From: Neoalteromonas arenosi
Lineage (GTDB): Bacteria > Pseudomonadota > Gammaproteobacteria > Enterobacterales > Alteromonadaceae
Assembly (NCBI RefSeq): GCF_030362855.1
Contig: NZ_JAUCBP010000007.1
Span: 1,054,675 to 1,118,674 of the forward strand
DNA: 64,000 nt
Direction: 5' to 3'
Shown here piece after piece: positions 56,086 through 64,000 of this stretch. Below the pieces are notes generated by a model that saw only the letters and a list, made by a program, of their open reading frames with translations, did no database searches and was not told the origin of the DNA. A program made the position numbers and the translations under genes. Position 1 is the stretch's first letter. Each line of letters starts with the position of its first letter.

Positions 56086-57654
56086 TTATGGTTGAGGCGT
56101 CGAAGGGTGGCTAGTTTGAATGGCCACAAAGTCACTAATATTTTCCAATACAATACTGACAAGCTCCGGATCAAAGTGCTTACCGCTCTCTGCATTCAGA
56201 TAATCCGTTACTTGTTCAATCGTCCAAGCGGGTTTGTGTGGACGGGCGTTATACAGCGCGTCAAAGACATCAGCAAGCGCAGTAATACGCGCCTCCAATG
56301 CTATTTGCGTGCCTTTGAGACCCAAGGGATATCCACTCCCGTCCCAGCGTTCGTGATGTTGGTGCGCCAATGTAGCGGCCAGCTGCACCACCGGGCGTTT
56401 GGAGTCCTTTAGCATTTGATAGCCATACTCAGTGTGGCGCTTGATGCTAGCGCGTTCTTCGCTACTGAGTTCACTAGGCTTGTGTAAAATAGCTTCAGGT
56501 ACTTTGGCACTGCCAACATCGTGCAGGGGTACTGCCATGCTAAATAATTCTATTTCATGTGCATTGAGCTCTGTGTGTTTCGCTATTGCTTCACTCATTA
56601 ATCGCACTCGGCGCAATTGCTCACATGACGCTGAATGGTGCTCCATCGCAACACCGAGTCGCTCGATAATTTCTCGTTGCGTATCCTCGATATCGCGCGT
56701 CGACAGAACATTGTCAAACGCAATCTGTACATTCTCCGCGAATATCTCGACCAACTCCCTATCCGTGCGACTGAGTTTGCGTGGCAAACCCGATAAATAG
56801 AGTAATGAACCGCGGCGGGTTTTACTGTGACAAAATGCAACTAGATGATCATCACTATAAATAATCTCTTGCTGTTGCAAAGCTTCCTTACAAGACGCAA
56901 GTTGCTCATCATTGATCACGCTCTCTAACGGCTTGCCTTCGTGATTGGCGTACTCTCCATTACCCGCAAAAATATACAACTGCTCAGACGCTGGATGGTT
57001 AATGGGCATTGGTGTTGCAACCGCGCTGGTAATGTAGGCAGCGTCTTTAGAACACCCTAATATAGAGGCTAGTTGTTGTACAATACCCTGAATAAACGTC
57101 TCAAGAGAGCGAGCGCAAAACAAATCAGCGGAAGCTTCAACAATCTTTTGCAAGCCGGCTCTATTCTCTTCTATAACAATAATGTCGTTGTAGGATCGCA
57201 GGGCCGAAATAACCACGGTAAATAGCTTCTGTGCGGTTAACTCAGTCTTTGATTTATAGTCGTTAATGTCGTAATTAATGATGACGTGCTTTTCAGGGGC
57301 TTGCCCAGGTTGACCGGTACGCAGAATGATACGACAAAAATGATTGTGAAGTTCGTCGCGAATGTATTCAGCAACTTGTAATCCCGAGTCGTCTTGCTCC
57401 ATAACCACATCGAGCAGTACAACAGCGATATCAGTGTGCTTTTTAAACACGGCTTTGGCTTCTTCGCCACTGTAGGCACTGACAAATTCTAAGCCCTTAC
57501 CGTTGAATTGAAAGTCACTGAGGGCTAATTTTGTCACCGCATGAACCTCGGGTTCATCATCAACAATTAGTACTTTCCAGCTACCTTCGTCACTTTCAAC
57601 CGGGTTGGTCAATGGCCCATCGGGTTCATCAACAAATAACAGCTCATCATTCAT
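56086..57654 (-). CDS. Response regulator with DUF3369 and HD-GYP-like domains
   Basis: A 522-residue protein. The receiver domain (~25-150) has the acceptor Asp82 in LLDVVMEQDD. DUF3369 spans about 165-315. The HD-GYP domain follows, with HD (His378-Asp379), HHERWDGSGYP (433-443) and ADVFDALYNARPHK. In active phosphodiesterases the HD pair is followed by GK; here it is GS (Ser382), so activity is uncertain. The gene is inserted between prmC and sirB2-kdsA, where many relatives have no such gene. Confidence 0.88.
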   Translation of the reverse strand: MNDELLFVDEPDGPLTNPVESDEGSWKVLIVDDEPEVHAVTKLALSDFQFNGKGLEFVSAYSGEEAKAVFKKHTDIAVVLLDVVMEQDDSGLQVAEYIRDELHNHFCRIILRTGQPGQAPEKHVIINYDINDYKSKTELTAQKLFTVVISALRSYNDIIVIEENRAGLQKIVEASADLFCARSLETFIQGIVQQLASILGCSKDAAYITSAVATPMPINHPASEQLYIFAGNGEYANHEGKPLESVINDEQLASCKEALQQQEIIYSDDHLVAFCHSKTRRGSLLYLSGLPRKLSRTDRELVEIFAENVQIAFDNVLSTRDIEDTQREIIERLGVAMEHHSASCEQLRRVRLMSEAIAKHTELNAHEIELFSMAVPLHDVGSAKVPEAILHKPSELSSEERASIKRHTEYGYQMLKDSKRPVVQLAATLAHQHHERWDGSGYPLGLKGTQIALEARITALADVFDALYNARPHKPAWTIEQVTDYLNAESGKHFDPELVSIVLENISDFVAIQTSHPSTPQP

Positions 57655-57684
57655 TTTTATTGTGCCTTTACAACAATCTTACTG

Positions 57685-58530
57685 TTACGCTCGCCATTGT
57701 CCGAGTGTAATTCTAGGGTGACCTTGTAAGTCACAGACCGACTCGACCTCACTGAAACCACGAGTTACAAGTAGCTGCCGAACACTCTCTGCTTGCGCAT
57801 AACCATGTTCTATCATTAACCACCCATCAATAGCAAGAAAGTCGGGCGCAGTAGCGATAACATGCGCGATATCTGCCATGCCATTGTCTTTTGCCGTCAG
57901 CGCTGAACTGGGTTCAAACCGCAAGTCGCCTTGTTGCAGATATGGACTATCTGGCTCGACATAAGGTGGATTACTAACAATGAGATGAAATGACTGACTG
58001 GATAACGCTGCGAACCAACGGCTCTGCCTAAAGGTAACATTGGGCAACTTCAATTGCGCAGCATTGGACTTTGCCAGTGCCACAGCATCATCAATCAGGT
58101 CAACGCCTATAACCTGCCATGTTGGCTGCTCCTTCGCCAAAGCCAATGCTATCGCACCGGTACCGGTACCTAAGTCACATACACTCAGTCCAGTCTGTGT
58201 GCACTTCGCCAGTGCAGTTTCAACTAAAACCTCAGTTTCCGGTCGGGGAATAAGCGTAGCGGACGATACCTGCAGGCGCATATCCCAAAAGTCTCGATAA
58301 CCCAGGATATAAGCGATGGGCTCCCCTTCTACCCGACGAGACAATAGCTGTTCGTATTGTGCCTGTTGTGCCGCTGAGAGCAGTTTTTCTGGATAGGTAT
58401 ATAAGAATGTATCATCGACGTCGCACACGTGTTTAACCAGCACACGAGCGTCTATTGTGGCACTTTCAATCCCAGCTTGGCTGAGCGCAACTTTGCCTAG
58501 CTGCAAAGCCTGTTCGAGGGTTAACCCCAT
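57685..58530 (-). CDS. prmC: Release factor glutamine methyltransferase PrmC (HemK)
   Basis: A 281-residue SAM-dependent enzyme that methylates the glutamine of the GGQ motif in release factors. The N-terminal helical domain is followed by LIPRPETEVLVE, the SAM-binding CDLGTGTGAIALALA, and the catalytic SNPPYVEPDS (NPPY at ~187-190). The ATG overlaps the prfA stop by one base (TGATG), so PrmC is made together with its substrate RF1. Confidence 0.95.
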   Translation of the reverse strand: MGLTLEQALQLGKVALSQAGIESATIDARVLVKHVCDVDDTFLYTYPEKLLSAAQQAQYEQLLSRRVEGEPIAYILGYRDFWDMRLQVSSATLIPRPETEVLVETALAKCTQTGLSVCDLGTGTGAIALALAKEQPTWQVIGVDLIDDAVALAKSNAAQLKLPNVTFRQSRWFAALSSQSFHLIVSNPPYVEPDSPYLQQGDLRFEPSSALTAKDNGMADIAHVIATAPDFLAIDGWLMIEHGYAQAESVRQLLVTRGFSEVESVCDLQGHPRITLGQWRA

Positions 58531-59615
58531 CAATCTTCAGCAAGTGAGGCAAGCAAATCCGCTTGGTGTTCTTGACGGATAGGTTCAAGCAGTGCCCCCA
58601 GATCGCCTGCAATCACATCGTCCAACTTGTACAAGGTGAGATTGATACGGTGATCAGTGACGCGCCCTTGCGGGAAATTATACGTCCGAATACGCTCTGA
58701 GCGGTCGCCACTACCGACCAAGCTTTTGCGCGTTGAGGCCTCTTCCGCCGCGCGTTTATCTTGTTCCATCTGGTTCAAGCGGGCATTTAGTACTGACATC
58801 GCTTTGGCGCGGTTTTTGTGCTGTGACCGCTCATCCTGACACTCGACGACTACGCCTGTAGGTAAATGCGTGATACGGATCGCTGAATCCGTTTTGTTAA
58901 CGTGCTGACCACCCGCGCCAGACGCTCGGAATGTATCAATGCGCAAATCAGCAGGATTAATTTCGATGGCTTCAGATTCTGGAACCTCGGGGAGGACAGC
59001 AACCGTGCACGCTGAAGTATGAATACGTCCTTGCGATTCAGTTTCTGGCACGCGTTGTACGCGGTGTCCGCCCGACTCAAATTTGAAGATGCCATAGGCA
59101 CCATCGCCCGACACGTTAGCAATAACTTCTTTAAACCCACCGTGCTCGCCTTCGCTGGCATTCATAACTTCTACACGCCAACCTTGCGATTCGGCGTAGC
59201 GGCTATACATACGGAACAAATCGCCAGCAAAAATCGCCGCTTCATCACCACCAGCACCTGCGCGGATCTCGACGAAGCAGTTACTGTCGTCGTTGGGATC
59301 GCGTGGCAATAGCAGAATTTGCAGTTCAGTCTCTAGTGTGTCAATTTGCGCTTTCGCCGCTTTGAACTCTTCTTGGGCCATTTCACGCATTTCAGCATCG
59401 TCTTCATTCATCATTTCAGTCGCAGACTCCAAGTCTTCTTGCGCCTGCTGATATTGATTAAATGCTTTTACGACGGATTCAAGTTGCGAAAACTCTTTAG
59501 ACAGAGCGCGAAAGCGTTCTTGATCGGCTATTACATCAGGGTCACTCAGCAACGCTTGGACTTCTTCAAATCGCTCGACTAATGACGTGAGTTTAGTTAT
59601 CACCGACTGTTTCAT
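58530..59615 (-). CDS. prfA: Peptide chain release factor 1
   Basis: A 361-residue class I release factor for UAA and UAG codons. The codon-recognition tripeptide region is RVPETESQG. The catalytic GGQ is in [32 protein letters not shown] and [17 protein letters not shown] are also conserved. ATG 59615 has AGGA nine bases upstream and starts 13 bases after hemA. It lies in the classic hemA-prfA-prmC operon. Confidence 0.96.
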   Translation of the reverse strand: MKQSVITKLTSLVERFEEVQALLSDPDVIADQERFRALSKEFSQLESVVKAFNQYQQAQEDLESATEMMNEDDAEMREMAQEEFKAAKAQIDTLETELQILLLPRDPNDDSNCFVEIRAGAGGDEAAIFAGDLFRMYSRYAESQGWRVEVMNASEGEHGGFKEVIANVSGDGAYGIFKFESGGHRVQRVPETESQGRIHTSACTVAVLPEVPESEAIEINPADLRIDTFRASGAGGQHVNKTDSAIRITHLPTGVVVECQDERSQHKNRAKAMSVLNARLNQMEQDKRAAEEASTRKSLVGSGDRSERIRTYNFPQGRVTDHRINLTLYKLDDVIAGDLGALLEPIRQEHQADLLASLAED

Positions 59616-59628
59616 ATAGTTCCTATTG

Positions 59629-60912
59629 TTATTCTTTTTTACTGATCGTCTGATCAAGTTCAAACGCGTCTATTAGCGTTTGCTTTAGTTCTTTGTCATT
59701 TCGCTCTATGGCAACGTTTAACGCTTTAGTTGGCGCATGCATGAGGTATTGACTTAGCTTGTGAGTCATTTCCTGAAGTACTTCACTGGCCGGTTTACCA
59801 TCGTCAAGTTGTTGTTGCGCTAATACCAGCAATTGCTCGGCTTGTGATTGACTGCGCTCACGATAATTACGCACTAAGTTTATCGATTCTCGGCTTTGCA
59901 GCCAAGCTTCGTACGCCTTGGATTGTTCGATAATCATTTGTTCCGCGGCTTCTGCCGCCGACTGACGTGTCGCGATATTTTGTTCAACAATGTGCTGTAA
60001 ATCGTCAACGGTATACAAATAGGCGTTGTCGAGTTCGCTCACTTCAGCCTCAATATCCCGCGGTACGGCTAGGTCAACAAGGAACATCGGCCTATTCTTA
60101 CGCGCTTTGAGTGCCTGCTCGACCATACCTTTGCCAATTAAAGGTAGCTGACTTGCAGTACTGGATATTACGATATCAGCGTCCGCTAAATGCGACGGTA
60201 TTTGCGCCAGTGTAATCGCCTGAGCCGACAACTCACCGGCTAGGCTTTCTGCTTTAGCCAGCGTTCGGTTTGCAACCAACAGTTGCTTAACGCCTTGTTC
60301 CTGCAAATGCCTAGCGACTAACTCAATGGTTTCGCCGGCCCCCACCAATAAGACCGTTTGTTTATGCAAACTGGCGAATATATGTTTGGCTAGCTGTACC
60401 GATGCATAGGCAACGGATACCGCACTGTTTCCTATGTCCGTCTCAGTTCTGACTTTTTTGGCGACTTTAAACGTGTATTGAAACAACCGCTCTAGACCAT
60501 TGCCAACAACACCATTGTGCTTAGCGTCATTAAACGCTTGCTTGACCTGCCCCAAAATTTGCGGCTCACCCAATATAAGAGAATCCAAGCCGCTGGCAAC
60601 ACGCATCATATGCTGTACAGCATTGTCATCAAAATAAGTATAACTGTGTTCTGCAAGCGCAGTGTCTGAAAGCGCGTGGAACTCTGCCAGCCATTGTTGC
60701 AGTGCTTTTGCTTGACCTTCTAAATCTTCACCATCTTGCAAAGCATAGATTTCGGTGCGGTTGCACGTTGAAACGATGACCGCTTCTTTTGCTTGTCGGC
60801 GCTCTTTTAACGATCGCAATGCCGCCACTAAACTGTCTGGATTGAACGCGACTTTCTCACGCAACGCAACAGGTGCAGTTTTATGGTTTATTCCTAAGGC
60901 AATAAGGGTCAT
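59629..60912 (-). CDS. hemA: Glutamyl-tRNA reductase HemA
   Basis: A 427-residue enzyme that reduces glutamyl-tRNA(Glu) to glutamate-1-semialdehyde, the first step of tetrapyrrole synthesis. The catalytic Cys50 is in [24 protein letters not shown] opens the protein. [15 protein letters not shown] is the NADPH-binding loop. [14 protein letters not shown] and a C-terminal dimerisation helix follow. It heads hemA-prfA-prmC and is divergent from lolB across 117 bases that must hold both promoters. Confidence 0.96.
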   Translation of the reverse strand: MTLIALGINHKTAPVALREKVAFNPDSLVAALRSLKERRQAKEAVIVSTCNRTEIYALQDGEDLEGQAKALQQWLAEFHALSDTALAEHSYTYFDDNAVQHMMRVASGLDSLILGEPQILGQVKQAFNDAKHNGVVGNGLERLFQYTFKVAKKVRTETDIGNSAVSVAYASVQLAKHIFASLHKQTVLLVGAGETIELVARHLQEQGVKQLLVANRTLAKAESLAGELSAQAITLAQIPSHLADADIVISSTASQLPLIGKGMVEQALKARKNRPMFLVDLAVPRDIEAEVSELDNAYLYTVDDLQHIVEQNIATRQSAAEAAEQMIIEQSKAYEAWLQSRESINLVRNYRERSQSQAEQLLVLAQQQLDDGKPASEVLQEMTHKLSQYLMHAPTKALNVAIERNDKELKQTLIDAFELDQTISKKE

Positions 60913-61029
60913 GGATTACAGATATGAACAACGAGGGGCGCATTGTACGAAAAAGCCAAATTGATTGAAAGTATCTGTGCTTTTGTGTTCCCATAAAAGT
61001 AACTTCGTTATTGTAGACCCTTTATTGCA

Positions 61030-61626
61030 ATGCACATTCGCCGACTGAGCCTGTTTTTGCTTTTGATTGCCAGCCTTTGGGGTTGTAAGACCCCTCCACC
61101 GCCCCCTGAATTCGTCAACGCAACGGCTAATGATCAAAAACTCATTGAGTTGGTCAATTGGGAGTTGCGCGGCCGAATGGCGTTTAAGTCAGCGGACGAA
61201 TCATTCAGTGCCAACATGCGCTGGCAACAAAATGGCGAAGATTTGTCGTTTAAGCTCACCAATTTAGTCGGTGTTACCTTGTTGGATATGCAAGTTACTG
61301 ATGGCCGTACGGTGTTGACCATTGACGGTGAGGAATACACCGGTGATGAGCCTGGCGAGCTCATCTATGACGTCAGTGGCTGGCAAATCCCAATCCGCGC
61401 AATGCAGCGCTGGGTCAAAGGCTTGGCCTTAGAAAATGAATATTCAATTCGCGATGATAAAGGCTTATTGCAAAAGATTCAGGTTAACAGCTTGCGTGGT
61501 GCTTGGCTGGTTGATTACCAACAATTCACCCAGTCAAATTCAATCGTTTTGCCACGCCAATTGTTGATCACTCAAGACCCTAACATCGAGATCAAGCTCA
61601 AAATCAATCGGTGGGAAAACCAATGA
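61030..61626 (+). CDS. lolB: Outer-membrane lipoprotein LolB
   Basis: A 198-residue lipoprotein that receives lipoproteins from LolA and inserts them in the outer membrane. A type II signal peptide ends in the lipobox LWGC (Cys19). The mature domain has NWELRGRMAFKSADESFSAN, a usual LolB start, and LPRQLLITQDPNIEIKLKINRW at the end. It overlaps ispE by four bases. The order lolB-ispE-tRNA-prs is common in gammaproteobacteria. Confidence 0.93.
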   Translation: MHIRRLSLFLLLIASLWGCKTPPPPPEFVNATANDQKLIELVNWELRGRMAFKSADESFSANMRWQQNGEDLSFKLTNLVGVTLLDMQVTDGRTVLTIDGEEYTGDEPGELIYDVSGWQIPIRAMQRWVKGLALENEYSIRDDKGLLQKIQVNSLRGAWLVDYQQFTQSNSIVLPRQLLITQDPNIEIKLKINRWENQ

Positions 61627-62462
61627 AGTGGTGGCCGAGCCCAGCAAAATTAAACCTGTTCTTGCATATCACAGGTCGCCGCGATAACGGCTACCACGAA
61701 TTGCAAAGTGTGTTTCAAATGTTGTCTTTTGGCGATGAACTCGCATTTGATATCACCACCGACAATTCGATTCAGCTCATGACGCCAATCGAAGGCGTTG
61801 CAAATAGTGATAACTTAATTGTCAGAGCAGCAACGCTATTGCAACAGCACTGTAGCGTAAACAAAGGTTGCCAAATTCATTTGCGTAAACGCTTGCCAAT
61901 GGGTGGTGGCATTGGCGGTGGTTCGTCTAATGCAGCTACAGCATTAACGGTACTTAACAAGCTATGGCAATGCGGCTTAAGCACTGAAGAACTAGCAGAT
62001 TTGGGGCTGACATTGGGCGCTGATGTTCCTGTTTTCGTGCATGGTCACACCGCATTTGCTGAAGGTGTGGGTGAGAATCTAAACCCTATCAGTATTGCAA
62101 GTAAATTTTATCTAGTCGTGTTTCCCAATTGCCATGTGGCCACCGGCGTGGTGTTTAATCACCCGGATTTACCTAGAAACTCCGCGAAAATTTCTATCAG
62201 CGACTATCATTTTGAGACGACCCGTAACGATTGCCAACAGATTGTCACTGAATGCTATCCGGAAGTTGCAAATTTATTACAGTGGTTGATAAACTACGCA
62301 CCGTCTCGGATGACGGGCACAGGAGCCTGTGTGTTTGCTGTTTTCGACACCGCTGCCGAAGCACAGAGAGTGCTTCAACAAGTACCCGCCAAATGGCGTG
62401 GTTTCGTAGCGCAAGGTGTTGATAAATCGCCACTAATTAAAGCATTAAGCGAACAGGACTAA
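61623..62462 (+). CDS. ispE: 4-diphosphocytidyl-2-C-methyl-D-erythritol kinase IspE
   Basis: A 279-residue GHMP kinase in the MEP pathway of isoprenoid synthesis. Family motifs are PAKLNLFLHITGRRDNGYHEL, the ATP-binding glycine loop LPMGGGIGGGSSNAATAL, GADVPVFVHG and SRMTGTGACVFA. ATG 61623 overlaps the lolB stop (ATGA); the frame is open four codons further back. Confidence 0.95.
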   Translation: MKWWPSPAKLNLFLHITGRRDNGYHELQSVFQMLSFGDELAFDITTDNSIQLMTPIEGVANSDNLIVRAATLLQQHCSVNKGCQIHLRKRLPMGGGIGGGSSNAATALTVLNKLWQCGLSTEELADLGLTLGADVPVFVHGHTAFAEGVGENLNPISIASKFYLVVFPNCHVATGVVFNHPDLPRNSAKISISDYHFETTRNDCQQIVTECYPEVANLLQWLINYAPSRMTGTGACVFAVFDTAAEAQRVLQQVPAKWRGFVAQGVDKSPLIKALSEQD

Positions 62463-62513
62463 GGGTATAGCTCTGCTATACGAGTCGTATCGGACACATA
62501 AATTTGTAAAAAT

Positions 62514-62589
62514 TGGGGTATAGCCAAGTTGGTAAGGCAGCGGGTTTTGATCCCGCGATTCGTTGGTTCGAGTCCAGCTACCCCAGCCA
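62514..62589 (+). tRNA. tRNA-Gln (anticodon TTG)
   Basis: It has a 7-bp acceptor stem (TGGGGTA/TACCCCA), a D arm, an anticodon stem GCGGG/CCCGC with loop TTTTGAT (anticodon TTG, glutamine), a T arm with GGTTCGAGTCC, discriminator G and an encoded CCA. It decodes CAA. It sits between ispE and prs, a common place for this tRNA in gammaproteobacteria. Confidence 0.96.
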
Positions 62590-62620
62590 ATCTAATGATC
62601 AATGCACTGAGGAAAGACAC

Positions 62621-63568
62621 GTGCCAGACATGAAGCTATTTACCGGTAATGCTGTACCGGAGCTCGCCCAGAAAGTTGCCGATAGACTCTATACCAAACT
62701 TGGAAACGCCAGTGTTGGCCGTTTTAGCGACGGTGAAATCAGCGTAGAAATTCATGAAAACGTCCGTGGCTCGGACGTTTTTATTATCCAGTCTACCTGT
62801 GCGCCAACGAACGATAACTTAATGGAACTGATTGTCATGATAGACGCACTGCGTCGGGCGTCAGCTGGCCGCATCACTGCTGTTATCCCTTATTTCGGTT
62901 ATGCTCGCCAAGACCGACGAGTCCGTTCAGCGCGGGTACCTATCACTGCCAAAGTCGTAGCCGACTTTTTATCTAATGTCGGCGTTGACCGCGTACTGAC
63001 AATTGATTTACATGCCGAGCAGATTCAGGGTTTCTTTGACGTTCCTGTAGATAATGCCTTCGGTACACCTATTCTATTGGACGATATGTTCCGCCGTGAC
63101 TTCCATCAACCCGTTGTAGTCTCTCCGGACATTGGTGGTGTTGTGCGTGCGCGTGCTACTGCAAAACTGTTAAACGATACGGATTTAGCGATTATCGACA
63201 AACGTCGCCCCAAAGCTAACGTGGCGCAGGTTATGAACATTATCGGTGATGTAAACGACCGCGATTGTATTATTGTTGATGACATGATTGACACTGGTGG
63301 TACGTTGGCCAAAGCTGCTGAAGCACTTAAAGCCCATGGCGCACGCAATGTATACGCGTATGCAACACATGCGATCTTCTCGGGTAATGCCTGTGAGAAC
63401 CTGCGCAACTCAGTGATTGATGAAATCATCGTGACCGACTCAATTCCGCTAAGTAAAGAGATGCAAAAAGTTGATAAAGTGAAGCAATTAACGCTGTCAC
63501 AGATGCTGGCAGAAACGATTCGCCGCATTAGCAACGAAGAATCAATTTCAGCGATGTTTGAGTATTAA
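62621..63568 (+). CDS. prs: Ribose-phosphate pyrophosphokinase
   Basis: A 315-residue enzyme that makes PRPP from ribose-5-phosphate and ATP for nucleotide, histidine and tryptophan synthesis. It follows E. coli Prs closely: [66 protein letters not shown], and the PRPP loop [12 protein letters not shown]. The start is the GTG at 62621 (as VPDMKLF), with GAGGAAA upstream; the frame runs open into the tRNA but that is not coding. A strong terminator follows. Confidence 0.97.
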   Translation: MPDMKLFTGNAVPELAQKVADRLYTKLGNASVGRFSDGEISVEIHENVRGSDVFIIQSTCAPTNDNLMELIVMIDALRRASAGRITAVIPYFGYARQDRRVRSARVPITAKVVADFLSNVGVDRVLTIDLHAEQIQGFFDVPVDNAFGTPILLDDMFRRDFHQPVVVSPDIGGVVRARATAKLLNDTDLAIIDKRRPKANVAQVMNIIGDVNDRDCIIVDDMIDTGGTLAKAAEALKAHGARNVYAYATHAIFSGNACENLRNSVIDEIIVTDSIPLSKEMQKVDKVKQLTLSQMLAETIRRISNEESISAMFEY

Positions 63569-63580
63569 TAGTATCTCAAT

Positions 63581-63608
63581 AAAAAAGCCGGCGATTGCCG
63601 GCTTTTTT
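63581..63608 (+). terminator. Rho-independent terminator of prs
   Basis: GCCGGC (63587-63592) and GCCGGC (63597-63602) form a 6-bp GC stem extended by A6/T6 pairs, with a 4-base loop GATT and a run of six Ts. It starts 13 bases after the prs stop codon. Confidence 0.93.
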
Positions 63609-63697
63609 GTATCCACTGCAAAGATTCATTTGCGATTCAGATTGAGTTAACCTTAATCTGTTAGCTTAATTGACGTTACAACTACAAAGGATTCGCT

Positions 63698-64000
63698 ATG
63701 CGTTACATTCACAAAGGCTTGATTTTAGGTGTTGCAGCACTGACCTTAACGGCTTGCTCAGATGAACAGGACAAAGACGCCGTTACCGTGCAAGACAGTG
63801 AAACTACACAGGTGGACCACATACCGGAAACCTTTATGAAGCAAGAACAACAAACGTTGCGTGGCCGCATCGAATACAAAACCTTTGAAGGTGGTTTCTA
63901 CGCATTTATCGCGGAAGATGGGAGCCAATGGACACTCCAAGGGCTACCGCAAGAACACAAACTTCACGGCTTAACGTTGACTATAACGGGTACGCCAATG
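63698..64000 (+). CDS. Putative lipoprotein, truncated by window edge
   Basis: The first 101 codons of an open frame that runs off the window. A type II signal peptide ends in the lipobox LTAC (Cys20), followed by an acidic linker (SDEQDKDAVTVQDSE). The domain after it (TLRGRIEYKTFEGGFYAFIAEDGSQW, shown as two overlapping beta strands) looks like a small beta-barrel or OB-type fold. AAAGG precedes the ATG by eight bases. No family is assigned. Confidence 0.65.
   Translation, partial: MRYIHKGLILGVAALTLTACSDEQDKDAVTVQDSETTQVDHIPETFMKQEQQTLRGRIEYKTFEGGFYAFIAEDGSQWTLQGLPQEHKLHGLTLTITGTPM

Noticed and set aside
62513-62620. N-terminal extension of Prs through the tRNA-Gln region
   Set aside because: The tRNA is complete, the Prs family starts at MPDMKLF, and a good ribosome site precedes GTG 62621.

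Overview
The window is chromosomal DNA of a gammaproteobacterium, probably a marine Alteromonadales-type bacterium. The evidence is the gene order hemA-prfA-prmC-sirB2-kdsA beside lolB-ispE-tRNA-Gln-prs, the blocks seqA-pgm and gcvA-(hydrolase)-ygdD-rlmM, a SeqA homologue (usually found with Dam methylation), a DUF2897 mini-protein after dapE, and many c-di-GMP signalling genes. The genus cannot be fixed from this sequence alone.

Layout. 1-193: tail of an ATP-grasp ligase. 204-5869: a heme-iron uptake locus in which hmuT-hmuU-hmuV-hugZ diverge from a TonB-dependent receptor around a Fur box. 5920-6634: a small secreted peptide and a membrane protein of unknown role. 6910-9392: ribosome maturation genes (YlqF GTPase, RlmE, a TrmH/SpoU methyltransferase). 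9303-24298: a genomic island flanked by 93-bp direct repeats of the 3' end of the TrmH-family gene. 24317-24393: tRNA-Val(GAC). 24563-31165: a hybrid histidine kinase overlapping a REC-GGDEF-EAL regulator, then a convergent REC-GGDEF diguanylate cyclase. 31268-38377: housekeeping and metabolic genes (patatin-like lipase, ACT protein, histidine-less EIIA-like protein, yffB-dapE, M15 peptidase, DUF2897, yghU, YbjQ, HIT protein, astE). 38452-39768: a degenerate-GGDEF/EAL protein. 39900-44841: seqA-pgm-glgP (replication control and glycogen use). 45033-48983: moxR-DUF58-transglutaminase operon. 49023-54302: an EF-G paralogue, rlmM, ygdD, an alpha/beta hydrolase and gcvA. 54534-63568: kdsA/sirB2/HD-GYP regulator/prmC/prfA/hemA facing lolB/ispE/tRNA-Gln/prs. 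63698-64000: start of a lipoprotein gene.

The island is the accessory part and the most interesting. It looks more A+T-rich than its flanks, has no recognisable integrase or transposase, and holds mostly small redox, hydrolase and detoxification-type genes: pirin, FMN reductase, DUF2798, flavodoxin, NIPSNAP, Rossmann-fold, GNAT, VOC, and several alpha/beta or serine hydrolases. Its left and central intergenic gaps contain six copies of one 16-bp near-palindrome, RTTCYA-N4-TRGAAC. Each lies upstream of an island transcription unit, and one lies 33 bp before the island's only regulator gene, a LysR-type regulator. This looks like a self-contained, locally regulated LysR regulon carried on a mobile or exchanged block. 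The inducer and the reaction handled are not evident. The right part of the island (esterase-like protein lacking its serine, class C-type serine hydrolase, alpha/beta hydrolase, secreted beta-sandwich-like protein) lacks these sites.

Outside the island, four proteins have c-di-GMP synthesis or breakdown domains, and several have substitutions at key residues. An EIIA(Glc)-like protein has lost both active-site histidines.
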